DNA of 21,814 nucleotides from Fen-1362 sp964597035 (GTDB lineage: Bacteria; Planctomycetota; Phycisphaerae; Sedimentisphaerales; Anaerobacaceae). Where the stretch lies: assembly GCA_964597035.1 (NCBI GenBank), contig CAZQWM010000042.1, forward strand, positions 1-21,814. Reading direction: 5' to 3'. Positions within the stretch are counted from its first letter, which is position 1. Each line of letters opens with the position of its first letter. This document shows positions 13,654 through 21,814 of this stretch, piece by piece. The position numbers and the translations under genes are program-made. The notes beneath the pieces are model-generated. The model had not been told where the DNA came from, made no database searches, and was given only the letters and a program-made list of their open reading frames with translations.

Positions 13654-14364
13654 ATGATTTCTTCGATTCAAAAGCTGGTTTCAGAATCGCCGTTTCTGGT
13701 TGTCGTGCTTGTCTTCTGGGTGGGTGCGCTGGCGTCGCTGAGTTCCTGCACAATTGTGCGTGTCCCTGTTGCTTTGGGATATATCGCCGGCGCCGCCGAC
13801 AGCAAGAAAAAGGGTGTGCTTGTCACTTTGCTTTTTGTCTTTGGTCTTGTCGCCGTTTATACCGTCTTGGGCGTGTTCCTTGCTATGGTCGGCTCGCTCG
13901 CTTATACAATCATCCAGACCAATAAATACATTTTCTACCTGCTGGGTTCGCTGCTGCTGGTCAGCGGACTTTTTGTGGCAGGTCTGCTTAAAATCAGACA
14001 CCTGCCGCGGTTTCTGCAGTTCCGGGAGAGTTTCAGGCACGTTACGTTAATCGGCGCCTTCCTTTTCGGAACATTCTTCGCTCTTGTGGAAATGCCCGCC
14101 TGCCCGTGCTGTGGCGGTGCTCTTCTGATGCTCGCAAGTCTTGTCGTCACGCACAATCTCGGTCCCTTTGCCGTCCTGATATTTTTGAGCTTTGCGCTTG
14201 GCCAGAGTTTTCCGGTGCTCGCGGTTGCGCTTTCCGCCAGTCTGCTCAAGTCGGACCTGATTGGGTATCTTGCCTCGAAGGTCCGGAGGATTGAAGACCA
14301 CATTAACTTCGTCGCAGGCAATGTATTGATAACGCTCGGGATATATTATCTCGTTGTCGCTTGA
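13654..14364 (+). CDS. CcdA/DsbD-like transmembrane thiol-redox protein
   Basis: A 236-residue, about six-pass membrane protein resembling the cytochrome c biogenesis/DsbD transmembrane family, which carries electrons across the membrane via cysteine pairs. Cys32 lies in 'ASLSSCTIVRVPVALGYIAG', equivalent to the CcdA 'LSPCVLP' motif. The second site, 'VEMPACPCCGGALLMLAS', has C150, C152 and C153 and is richer in cysteine than the usual single Cys. The ATG at 13654 fits the family N-terminus; an in-frame ATG at 13612 would add 14 residues. Neither has a good ribosome site. It is followed 12 nt later by a TPR protein, a pairing reminiscent of cytochrome maturation genes. Substrate thiols are unknown. 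Confidence 0.8.
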   Translation: MISSIQKLVSESPFLVVVLVFWVGALASLSSCTIVRVPVALGYIAGAADSKKKGVLVTLLFVFGLVAVYTVLGVFLAMVGSLAYTIIQTNKYIFYLLGSLLLVSGLFVAGLLKIRHLPRFLQFRESFRHVTLIGAFLFGTFFALVEMPACPCCGGALLMLASLVVTHNLGPFAVLIFLSFALGQSFPVLAVALSASLLKSDLIGYLASKVRRIEDHINFVAGNVLITLGIYYLVVA

Positions 14365-14376
14365 TATGGATTGTAT

Positions 14377-15021
14377 ATGAGTGAGATGGACGTACAACAG
14401 GACGATGCACTTGAAAGTATTCTCGCCGAGCCGTGGCTGGCAAGACCGGGCGTAAGATGGTCGTCGAGTCTTGTCTTTGTTATCATCGCCCTTTTTGCAA
14501 TAAAGCCCCTGATTGCAGACCACCTGCTCGCTCGCGCCGAGGCCTACGCCTCATACGGGCTTTACAATAACGCAATCAGAGAATCCCAAAAAGTTATCTT
14601 TCTTGACCAGACCAACGTCTGCGCCTGGGACGTTTTGGCAAGCAGCTACAAGAGTCAGGGTGACCTCGAAAACGCCATCAATACCTACCTAACCGCCATA
14701 AACATAGATTCCGAAAACAGAATTGCATATTTCAAGGTGGCGATGCTTTTTGCGCTTGAGGAAAGCTACAACCAGGCAATTGCACATTTCGAACAGGTCA
14801 GGGCCTTTGGCCCCGAAACGCCGGAGATGTTTGCCTCTGACCCCTTCTCTTACTATCGCTCATCGCTCGACATGCTGGCACTGTGCTATGAAAGAACCGG
14901 CAAACTCGACAAAATGCAGCGAGTCCTCGAAGAGCTTGCCCGCACCTATCCCGTATACAACAAGTCGGCCGGGAAGCTACAGGCCCTCACGAGCGATTCC
15001 GAAACCCGAAAAGACCTGTGA
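14377..15021 (+). CDS. Membrane-anchored tetratricopeptide-repeat protein
   Basis: A 214-residue protein with one N-terminal membrane segment (about 31-46, 'SLVFVIIALFAIKPLI'). At least three, probably four, TPR-like helical pairs follow (about 49-80, 84-114, 117-148, 162-195), for example 'AWDVLASSYKSQGDLENAINTYLTAINI'. TPR domains scaffold protein complexes. The position directly after a CcdA-like gene suggests a membrane complex for thiol or cytochrome biogenesis, though no haem-handling residues are visible. Starts are ambiguous: TTG 14371, ATG 14377 or ATG 14386. ATG 14377 has GGA 6 nt upstream. Confidence 0.8.
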   Translation: MSEMDVQQDDALESILAEPWLARPGVRWSSSLVFVIIALFAIKPLIADHLLARAEAYASYGLYNNAIRESQKVIFLDQTNVCAWDVLASSYKSQGDLENAINTYLTAINIDSENRIAYFKVAMLFALEESYNQAIAHFEQVRAFGPETPEMFASDPFSYYRSSLDMLALCYERTGKLDKMQRVLEELARTYPVYNKSAGKLQALTSDSETRKDL

Positions 15022-15066
15022 CATTTTGACATTCGATTCATTTATCGAGTATCAGCCAAATACCCG

Positions 15067-15095
15067 TTGAACCATCCCTCAATCGGCAGTAAAGT
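15067..15095 (+). promoter_or_regulatory. Weak candidate promoter upstream of ribF
   Basis: TTGAAC (15067-15072) and TAAAGT (15090-15095) are 17 nt apart, each a partial match to consensus. The 123-nt gap before ribF contains nothing else I can support, including no FMN riboswitch. Confidence 0.3.
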
Positions 15096-15144
15096 AGTCC
15101 CGTTGTTTTTGGTTAGACTGATTCTGAATTGAGTATGAGGGCGT

Positions 15145-16119
15145 ATGGAAGTCCTTCGGACTGTTTCACAGCTTGCCAGGTTACCCGCCGGCTGCGTGCT
15201 TACCATCGGCAACTTTGACGGCGTTCACCTCGGCCACCGGCAAATCCTCGATATCGCCCAACGAACCGCCGAGCAGGCAAATGTCCCTCTCGCTGCACTG
15301 ACATTTGAGCCGCATCCCGTCGCAATCCTGCACCCCGAAAGCGCCCCCGGCGTTTTGACCACGCTGGCACTCAAGACACATCTGCTCCAGGGCTGTAGTG
15401 TCGATTACCTCGTCGTCCTCAGGGATACGGCAAGTTTGCTTCGGCTCACGCCCGCCGACTTCGTCGATAAGTTTCTCTTAAAAGACTTTCGCCCCGTCGC
15501 ACTAGTCGAGGGCGAGGACTTCAACTTCGGCGCCAACCGTGCAGGAGATATAAACACCCTCAAGCAAATGGGCCGGACTAATGGTTTTGATGTAGTCGTC
15601 GTTCCCACTAAGCTTGTCAACCTTCCGACAGGCCAGTCGGTCAGGGTTTCGAGCACGACCATTCGCTATATGCTTCAGTCGGGCCACGTCGCCGACGCTG
15701 CATTACTTCTCGGCAGGCCTTATCGGCTCATTGGTCAAATCATCCCCGGCAAAGGCCGGGGTAAACAGCTCGGTTTCCCCACGCTGAATATGCGGCCGCC
15801 CGCCCAGATAATCCCGCAGGAGGGCGTTTATGCCGGCTTCGTCCTGCTTGGTTCTGCCGAAGAAGACTTCTGCTGGCAGGGAGAACTTTTGCCCGCTGTC
15901 TTCAGCATTGGCCAAGCCAGAACATTCGGAGATGAGCATCCCTTACTTATGGAAGCCCACGTGCTTGATACAGGTTTAGCCATTCCCGCCGGCCGGTGGC
16001 TGGCGATGGATTTTATCCGCCACATTCGCTCCCAGCGCAAGTTCAAATCCCCCGACCAACTCACCGCCCAAATTGAAAAAGACTGCAAATCAGCAAAGGA
16101 AATCCTGGCCCGGCCGTAA
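15145..16119 (+). CDS. ribF: Bifunctional riboflavin kinase/FMN adenylyltransferase
   Basis: A 324-residue RibF with both domains. The N-terminal nucleotidyltransferase domain has 'IGNFDGVHLGHRQIL' (21-35, HxGH motif) and 'SSTTIR' (169-174). The C-terminal flavokinase domain has 'GKGRGKQLGFPTLNM' (202-216, with the PTxN motif) and 'GVYAGFV'. It phosphorylates riboflavin to FMN and adenylates it to FAD in the cytoplasm. The ATG at 15145 has only a short GAGGG 3 nt upstream, but the N-terminus matches the family. Two nucleotides separate its stop from the next gene. Confidence 0.96.
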   Translation: MEVLRTVSQLARLPAGCVLTIGNFDGVHLGHRQILDIAQRTAEQANVPLAALTFEPHPVAILHPESAPGVLTTLALKTHLLQGCSVDYLVVLRDTASLLRLTPADFVDKFLLKDFRPVALVEGEDFNFGANRAGDINTLKQMGRTNGFDVVVVPTKLVNLPTGQSVRVSSTTIRYMLQSGHVADAALLLGRPYRLIGQIIPGKGRGKQLGFPTLNMRPPAQIIPQEGVYAGFVLLGSAEEDFCWQGELLPAVFSIGQARTFGDEHPLLMEAHVLDTGLAIPAGRWLAMDFIRHIRSQRKFKSPDQLTAQIEKDCKSAKEILARP

Positions 16120-16121
16120 TT

Positions 16122-17159
16122 ATGAAACGCAAGCCCAACATTGCAATTATAGGTGCAGGAATGGTTGCCGATTTTCATATGCGCGGCATTTTGAAAACTC
16201 GCCGAGCGAATGTTCTGTGGTTTGCTGACCCTGATAAGAAGACCCTTGCCGCCAAAGTGGCCAAATACAGGGTCCCCAACGGCACAGCCGACTATCGCGA
16301 AGTTCTCAAAGACGACCGTGTTGACGCCGTCATCATCGCCTCGCCGCCTTTCACTCATTATAAAATAGCAATGGCCGCGATGCGGGCCGGAAAGAATATC
16401 CTTCTCGAAAAACCAATGGTTGTCAATCGTGCACAAATGAACCGGCTCGTCAAAGCCGTTCAGAAGTACAGGGACCTTGTTATCCTCGAATGTTCCTGCA
16501 GGCACGCGCGCCTACAGCCGAAGTTTAACTTCATAAAGAAAATAATCGACACCGGCGGCATCGGCCAGGTCTATCACATCCACCACAATCATCTTATGCG
16601 CCGAACCTTTATCGAGTACAATCCCGCCGGTGCCTGGGGGATGCAGAAAAAACTCGCCGGCGGTGGCTCACTCCTGGACTGGGGCGTTTATGACCTCTCG
16701 TTTCACCTCGGCCTGCTCGATGACCGCCCCGAGCTTGTGAGGATGCAAACGTTCACGAAACGCGGCATCAAAGTCTTTCGAAATCGCAAAGTAAAATCCG
16801 ACATTGAAGAGCACGGCGCCGCTTTTATGAAATTCGACACTGGCCTGACCTACTATTACGAACGCGGCGGCGGCGTCCAGTCCGAAATCGCTGACGAAAC
16901 CCGAATCTTCGGCACAGCCGGCTCGCTGCGATTTGCCTATTGCAGCGGGGACTCGCCTGAGATTGAGCACTTCTGGAGAACGAAAAACGGCATCGAAAAA
17001 AAAACCGTTCACAAAGTCGATATATCAAAACACCCCGGAGACCATCCCGCATTGATAAGCCACTTTTGTGACTGCCTCGACGGAAAAGCAAAACCCGCTA
17101 TGCCCGTGGCGCTGGCTGCCAAACACCTCGACATCCTTTTTGAAATCCTTCATAAGTAA
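16122..17159 (+). CDS. Gfo/Idh/MocA-family oxidoreductase
   Basis: A 345-residue NAD(P)-dependent oxidoreductase. The N-terminal Rossmann motif 'IIGAGMVADFHMRGI' is at 9-23, the signature 'EKPMV' at 96-100, and the catalytic-domain motif 'GGGSLLDWGVYDLSFHLG' at 180-197 (D186, H195). The family oxidises or reduces sugars and related polyols; the substrate is not predictable. It starts 2 nt after ribF with no Shine-Dalgarno sequence, so translation is probably coupled. A run of nine A residues within the gene (16996-17004) is a potential slippage site, but the frame is intact. Confidence 0.92.
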   Translation: MKRKPNIAIIGAGMVADFHMRGILKTRRANVLWFADPDKKTLAAKVAKYRVPNGTADYREVLKDDRVDAVIIASPPFTHYKIAMAAMRAGKNILLEKPMVVNRAQMNRLVKAVQKYRDLVILECSCRHARLQPKFNFIKKIIDTGGIGQVYHIHHNHLMRRTFIEYNPAGAWGMQKKLAGGGSLLDWGVYDLSFHLGLLDDRPELVRMQTFTKRGIKVFRNRKVKSDIEEHGAAFMKFDTGLTYYYERGGGVQSEIADETRIFGTAGSLRFAYCSGDSPEIEHFWRTKNGIEKKTVHKVDISKHPGDHPALISHFCDCLDGKAKPAMPVALAAKHLDILFEILHK

Positions 17160-17248
17160 CACGCAATCGATTTTATCGCATGGCGTTCTTGCCCTTTGTC
17201 CGTCTGTTTGCTAAAATCCTTTATTTGCCGGTCGCAGGAAGTTATCAG

Positions 17249-18265
17249 ATGATAGAAAAACAGGACTTTCAAAAAGCACTTGAGCTGATAAGCAAATCGA
17301 CATTAAGCATTCTCATAACCACTCATACCAAAGTCGATGGCGATGCTGCCGGTTGTTGTTTCGCTTTAAGCGAAGCACTGTCGCCGCTCGGCAAAAAGTC
17401 TCAGATTCTTTTTCTTTCTCCTCTGCCTCATTGGTACGGCTTCCTGTTTGAAAAGCCAATCCCCGTTCTCGGAAAAGATGTTTCGAAGGAACAGCTTATC
17501 GAGGGCAAATTCGGCACATTCGACCTTGTGATAGTTGTCGATACCAACAGCTTCAGTCAGCTTCCCGACTTCGACGAATTTCTCAGGCAGGCGAACCTTC
17601 CCGTTCTCGTCATTGACCACCACGCAACCGCCGACGGCCTCGGCGATGTCGAGCTTGTTGACTCCCGTGCCGCCGCCGCAAGCTCCATCGTGCTCGATTT
17701 GTTCAAATTCGCCCGCTGGTCAGTAACGCCTAAAATTGCGCAGGCCCTGTTTGTCGGAATCGCCACCGACACCGGCTGGTTCCATTTCAATAATACCAAT
17801 GCCGCTGTTCTTCGATGCTGTGCCGAGTTGGTTGAGGCCGGCGCAAATCCCCCCGATATTTATCACAATATCTATCAGAGTTTTTCACCTCAGCGATTTA
17901 ACTTGATGACCGCGATGCAAAACACACTCGAGCTTCACTGCGATGGTAGATGCGCGCTTATGCACATCACCCAGCAGGATTTCAAAAATACCGGCGCCAA
18001 ATACGAAGACACCGAAAACCTCATCGACCAGTGCCAGCGAATTGGCACCGTTCAAGTTTCCGCCTTGTTCGTGGAAACCGACGACGGCCGAATTCGCTGC
18101 TCTCTTCGCAGCAGGGGGGACGTTGACGTCTGCAAAATCGCCCAAAAATTCGACGGTGGCGGCCACCACTCCGCAGCAGGTACTTTTCTCCCTGCGCCCC
18201 TGGAACACGCGAAAAAGCTTGTCCTCGACCTCGTGGCCGAGCAGTTTCACAATCCCTCCACTTAA
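17249..18265 (+). CDS. DHH-family phosphoesterase, NrnA-like
   Basis: A 338-residue protein of the bifunctional oligoribonuclease/pAp-phosphatase type. DHH domain motifs: 'HTKVDGDAAGC' (26-36, D30 and D32), 'VVDTN' (D98) and 'VIDHHATADG' (121-130, D123-H124-H125). The DHHA1 domain ends with 'FDGGGHHSAAG'. These enzymes degrade short RNAs (nanoRNA, pGpG) and 3'-phosphoadenosine 5'-phosphate with Mn2+. The start at ATG 17249 is chosen because AGGAAG lies about 7-9 nt upstream and the family N-terminus begins there. An in-frame ATG at 17180 would add a 23-residue hydrophobic stretch. Last gene of the ribF run. Confidence 0.92.
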   Translation: MIEKQDFQKALELISKSTLSILITTHTKVDGDAAGCCFALSEALSPLGKKSQILFLSPLPHWYGFLFEKPIPVLGKDVSKEQLIEGKFGTFDLVIVVDTNSFSQLPDFDEFLRQANLPVLVIDHHATADGLGDVELVDSRAAAASSIVLDLFKFARWSVTPKIAQALFVGIATDTGWFHFNNTNAAVLRCCAELVEAGANPPDIYHNIYQSFSPQRFNLMTAMQNTLELHCDGRCALMHITQQDFKNTGAKYEDTENLIDQCQRIGTVQVSALFVETDDGRIRCSLRSRGDVDVCKIAQKFDGGGHHSAAGTFLPAPLEHAKKLVLDLVAEQFHNPST

Positions 18266-18279
18266 AAATCGGAACTGGC

Positions 18280-18308
18280 TTGACATCTTGTCACTGTTGC
18301 GTAACATT
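18280..18308 (+). promoter_or_regulatory. Candidate asnA promoter
   Basis: TTGACA (18280-18285, perfect -35) is followed after 16 nt by TAACAT (18302-18307). A small dyad, TGACA-TCT-TGTCA (18281-18293), overlaps the -35. TGTCACTG is repeated at 18289-18296 and 18339-18346, exactly 50 nt apart. The gene's ribosome site TGGAG is at 18362-18366. Confidence 0.5.
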
Positions 18309-18374
18309 CACTTGCCAATAACACGACCAGTAGCGTGATGTCACTGCACGATGAATACTTTTGGAGACTAAATC

Positions 18375-19508
18375 ATGTCAGACCAGAAAAAAGCCGACCT
18401 CGCCGGTCCCGGAATCGGGGATTACACCCAGCTCGAAAAAATCCTTCCCGCCGACTATAGCTCACTGCTTAACCCAAAGGAAACACAGCTCGCCACTTAC
18501 GCCGTCAAGGACTACATTGAGGAGAATCTCTGCAAGGAGCTTAACCTCATCCGTGTTACAGTCCCGCTAATTGTCGATGTCGAAAGCGGCGTCAATGACC
18601 TTCTCGACCGCGACGGTTCACGAACCCCCATCCAGTTCCACATCTCCAACGACAGGGACAAAAATCCCATTGATGCACAGGTCGTTCAGGCCGCCACAAA
18701 ATGGAAGCGTATGGCCCTCAAGCAGTTCGATATGGGTATCGGCGATGGTCTGCTCACCGATATGCGCGCGGTCAGAAAAGACTACTTCCTCGACCACGAC
18801 CACTCCGCATACGTTGACCAGTGGGACTGGGAGCTTGCTATAACACCCCAGCAGCGCAATATCAAATTTCTAAAACAGGTCGTCGAAAAAATCTGGAAGG
18901 TATTGAAAGGCGCCGAGCTTCACGTTCAAAAGCTTTTCCCCAAACTAAAGACCGACAAATATCCCGACCTGCCCGATGAGCTTACCTTCTTACACGCCGA
19001 GGAAATACTCGAAATGTACCCCGACCTGCCGCGCAAGCAGCGCGAGACAATAATCGTCCAGAAATACCCTGCCATCTTCATAATCGGCATCGGATGGACT
19101 CTTAAGGATGGCTACCCCCACGAGCTCCGAGCCGCCGATTACGATGACTGGGTAACCGATACCTCTTCCGAAACCGGAAAACCCACCCACGGCCTAAATG
19201 GCGACATCCTCGTCTGGAATCCCGTCACAAAAAGACGTCACGAGCTGACCAGTATGGGAATACGCGTCAACGCCGACACACTCAAAGTCCAGCTCGAAAT
19301 GACGGGACAGCTCGACTTCCTGAACTTCCCTTACCACAAAGCCATCGTCAACGGCGACATCCCACTCAGCATTGGTGGTGGCATAGGCCAGTCTCGAACC
19401 TTTATGCTCATTCTCAAAAAAGCCCACATCGGCGAAGTCTCCGCAACCGTCTGGCCGAAAGTGCTTAAGGATATGTGCCACAGGAAGAACATACACGTTA
19501 TCGAGTAG
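18375..19508 (+). CDS. asnA: Aspartate-ammonia ligase (asparagine synthetase A)
   Basis: A 377-residue AsnA with the conserved blocks of the family: 'AYVDQWDWELAI', 'RAADYDDW', 'LNGDILVWNPVT', 'SMGIRVNADTLK' and 'SIGGGIGQSRTFMLIL'. It makes asparagine from aspartate, ammonia and ATP; the fold is related to class II aminoacyl-tRNA synthetases. It is somewhat longer than the E. coli enzyme (330 residues), owing to an N-terminal extension of about 30 residues and small insertions. TGGAG lies 8 nt before the ATG, and the gene has its own likely promoter. It sits directly upstream of the tRNA-Ile/tRNA-Ala/23S unit. Confidence 0.96.
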   Translation: MSDQKKADLAGPGIGDYTQLEKILPADYSSLLNPKETQLATYAVKDYIEENLCKELNLIRVTVPLIVDVESGVNDLLDRDGSRTPIQFHISNDRDKNPIDAQVVQAATKWKRMALKQFDMGIGDGLLTDMRAVRKDYFLDHDHSAYVDQWDWELAITPQQRNIKFLKQVVEKIWKVLKGAELHVQKLFPKLKTDKYPDLPDELTFLHAEEILEMYPDLPRKQRETIIVQKYPAIFIIGIGWTLKDGYPHELRAADYDDWVTDTSSETGKPTHGLNGDILVWNPVTKRRHELTSMGIRVNADTLKVQLEMTGQLDFLNFPYHKAIVNGDIPLSIGGGIGQSRTFMLILKKAHIGEVSATVWPKVLKDMCHRKNIHVIE

Positions 19509-19705
19509 CATCCGCCTTAGTGTGGCACACGCCCTGGCTAACGGTGCCGTTTACTGCCCGGCGTTAATGGCTTTGACGCCGGGAGATACACTTTGCCTGC
19601 CGGGGCGACGTCTGTGAACAACGCTCAATTCCGGGCGTATAACTCTATCAGAGATACGGGCTGTCGGGCATCTCTAAAAAAATCGTAAAAAATCGCTTAA
19701 AAACC
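19509..19705 (+). other. Non-coding interval with two hairpins after asnA
   Basis: No plausible gene is seen. CCCGGCGT (19557-19564) and ACGCCGGG (19576-19583) form an 8-bp GC-rich stem, a possible asnA transcript end, though no T-run follows. AGAGAT (19650-19655) and ATCTCT (19670-19675) form a second dyad followed by seven A residues. Confidence 0.4.
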
Positions 19706-19707
19706 TG

Positions 19708-19736
19708 TTGACCCGCTGTCGATATGCTAATATATT
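19708..19736 (+). promoter_or_regulatory. Strong candidate promoter upstream of the ncRNA/rRNA unit
   Basis: TTGACC (19708-19713) and TATATT (19731-19736) are exactly 17 nt apart. The expected start is near 19742. No coding region follows, so it drives either a small RNA or the leader of the tRNA-23S transcript. Confidence 0.6.
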
Positions 19737-19741
19737 ACAAG

Positions 19742-19892
19742 GTTAGCGCTATCCGCTTGGGTTGTGGATAGCCGGAGAGGGCAGAAGGCGTAGGTGAATT
19801 TGAACAGAATGGAAAGAATCTTAGAGTTTTCGCCTTAACTGTTGATTGCGGAATAGTCTATAAACCGCTGGCAGTTAGGCAGCGGTTTTTTT
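19742..19892 (+). ncRNA. Candidate small RNA or attenuated rRNA leader
   Basis: About 150 nt lie between a good promoter and a good intrinsic terminator, with no open reading frame worth calling. Visible structure: a hairpin GCTATCC/GGATAGC (19748-19754 with 19766-19772, 11-nt loop), a long-range pair AAGGCG/CGCCTT (19785-19790 with 19831-19836), and the terminator stem. GCGG near 19848-19851 could also pair with CCGC of the terminator, a weak hint of attenuation. I do not recognise it as 6S RNA, SRP RNA, RNase P RNA, tmRNA or a known riboswitch class. Confidence 0.45.
19862..19892 (+). terminator. Intrinsic terminator
   Basis: AAACCGCTG (19862-19870) and CAGCGGTTT (19880-19888) form a perfect 9-bp stem with a 9-nt loop. 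The stem's end runs into seven consecutive T residues (19886-19892). This is the clearest factor-independent terminator in the window. Confidence 0.85.
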
Positions 19893-19894
19893 GT

Positions 19895-19907
19895 TGCTCT
19901 TTTTTAA
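19895..19907 (+). promoter_or_regulatory. boxA-like antitermination element (upstream of tRNA-Ile)
   Basis: TGCTCTTTTTTAA closely matches the start of the rRNA boxA consensus TGCTCTTTAACA, which recruits NusB/NusE. It starts just after the intrinsic terminator and 77 nt before tRNA-Ile. The T-rich context makes a chance match possible. Confidence 0.4.
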
Positions 19908-19971
19908 GTATATATTTAGACTGACGAGCCCGACTGGTGATTGACGATTTAGAATAGAGTTGTGTGCGTGC

Positions 19972-20045
<74 letters not shown>

Positions 20046-20093
20046 TTCCTCTGTTTTGGGTTTTTGGTTTTAAGTTTTTAGTTTCCCTGGCCC

Positions 20094-20166
20094 GGGGACG
20101 TAGCTCAACTGGGAGAGCGCCGGCTTTGCAAGCCGGAGGTTGCCGGTTCGACCCCGGTCGTCTCCA
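20094..20166 (+). tRNA. tRNA-Ala(TGC)
   Basis: A 73-nt cloverleaf: acceptor GGGGACG/CGTCTCC, D-arm GCTC/GAGC, anticodon stem CCGGC/GCCGG with loop TTTGCAA (anticodon TGC), T-arm GCCGG-TTCGACC-CCGGT, discriminator A. CCA is not encoded. It lies 48 nt after tRNA-Ile and pairs with it as in rRNA spacers. Confidence 0.98.
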
Positions 20167-20222
20167 TTAAAATCCGTCTCAGGCGGATTTTAATGTCCTA
20201 AGCAAGTCCCGACTTGTCGGGA
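20166..20222 (+). repeat. Two perfect hairpins between tRNA-Ala and 23S
   Basis: ATTAAAATCCG (20166-20176) and CGGATTTTAAT (20184-20194) form an 11-bp stem with a 7-nt loop that includes the tRNA discriminator base. TCCCGAC (20207-20213) and GTCGGGA (20216-20222) form a second, GC-rich dyad. They are probably precursor-processing structures for tRNA-Ala 3' maturation and the 23S leader. Confidence 0.5.
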
Positions 20223-20239
20223 TGCGTCGAAGGGCATTG

Positions 20240-20253
20240 TGTTCTTTTAAAAG
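20240..20253 (+). promoter_or_regulatory. boxA-like antitermination element (upstream of 23S)
   Basis: TGTTCTTTTAAAAG resembles the boxA of rRNA spacers (TGCTCTTTAACA; TGTTCTTTGAAAAC in Bacillus). It lies between tRNA-Ala and 23S, the position of the spacer boxA in E. coli rRNA operons. Confidence 0.5.
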
Positions 20254-20346
20254 TTAATATGCGGGTGCAGTAATTTATTCCTAACAAAAGAGTGCAAAGT
20301 TGGGATATAAATCGATACTCATTATTGACCAGTCATAAAATGATAT

Positions 20347-21814
<1,468 letters not shown>

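Noticed and set aside
13434..13655. A 73-codon minus-strand frame with fairly protein-like composition (ends '...AFEEAYKTLAHFVEN').
   Set aside because: It overlaps the start of the CcdA-like gene on the opposite strand, its stop lies in the 7-1-7 operator, the hairpin at 13476-13501 is inside it, and there is no ribosome site. It could be a gene remnant but I cannot support it.
15022..15144. Possible FMN riboswitch upstream of ribF.
   Set aside because: The interval lacks the conserved RFN-element blocks and is too short for one plus an expression platform.

Overview
The window most likely comes from a member of the Planctomycetota, probably class Phycisphaerae. The evidence is indirect. 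A secreted subtilase-like protein ends in a tandem Asp-rich 'DxGDxAxLxxxWL' module (dockerin-like, common in that class). Several reading frames lack a Shine-Dalgarno sequence. A 23S rRNA gene stands without a 16S gene upstream, as is often seen in planctomycetes. No 16S sequence is present, so the phylum call is an inference.

Layout. (1) 1-97: a truncated tRNA-Pro(GGG) and its promoter, minus strand. (2) 153-3115: a ferrous-iron uptake operon, plus strand: DtxR/MntR-type repressor, FeoA, FeoB. A good DtxR-like palindrome lies inside its promoter. (3) 3127-5237, minus: a small unknown protein and an exported subtilase-fold protein that appears to have lost the catalytic Asp. (4) 5350-10753, minus: a compact nucleotide-sugar/exopolysaccharide-precursor operon: mannose-6-phosphate isomerase, DegT-family sugar aminotransferase, NusG-like antiterminator, UDP-glucose 6-dehydrogenase, small membrane protein, and a probable UDP-glucuronate 4-epimerase. 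The dehydrogenase and epimerase together would convert UDP-Glc to UDP-GlcA and then UDP-GalA. (5) 10811-12156, plus: an Rrf2 regulator and a TauE/SafE-type exporter. A perfect palindrome overlaps the -10 of this promoter, and its half-site recurs at the divergent manA promoter. (6) 12157-13436, minus: a His-rich multi-pass membrane protein and a Fur-family regulator overlapping by ATGA, downstream of a 7-1-7 palindrome. This is the best candidate for an undescribed metal-handling module.

(7) 13654-19508, plus: a CcdA/DsbD-like membrane protein, a membrane-anchored TPR protein, RibF (FMN/FAD synthesis), a Gfo/Idh/MocA oxidoreductase, a DHH/NrnA phosphoesterase and AsnA (ammonia-dependent asparagine synthetase). 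(8) 19509-21814, plus: a non-coding interval with a strong promoter and an intrinsic terminator about 150 nt apart (candidate small RNA or attenuated leader), then boxA-like sequence, tRNA-Ile(GAT), tRNA-Ala(TGC), a second boxA-like element and the 5' half of a 23S rRNA gene. The tRNA pair that normally sits between 16S and 23S is kept, but asnA occupies the place of 16S.

The most promising observations are the Fur/His-rich membrane protein module, the 16S-less rRNA unit with its unexplained leader transcript, and the cis-regulatory palindromes that link each regulator to its own operon.
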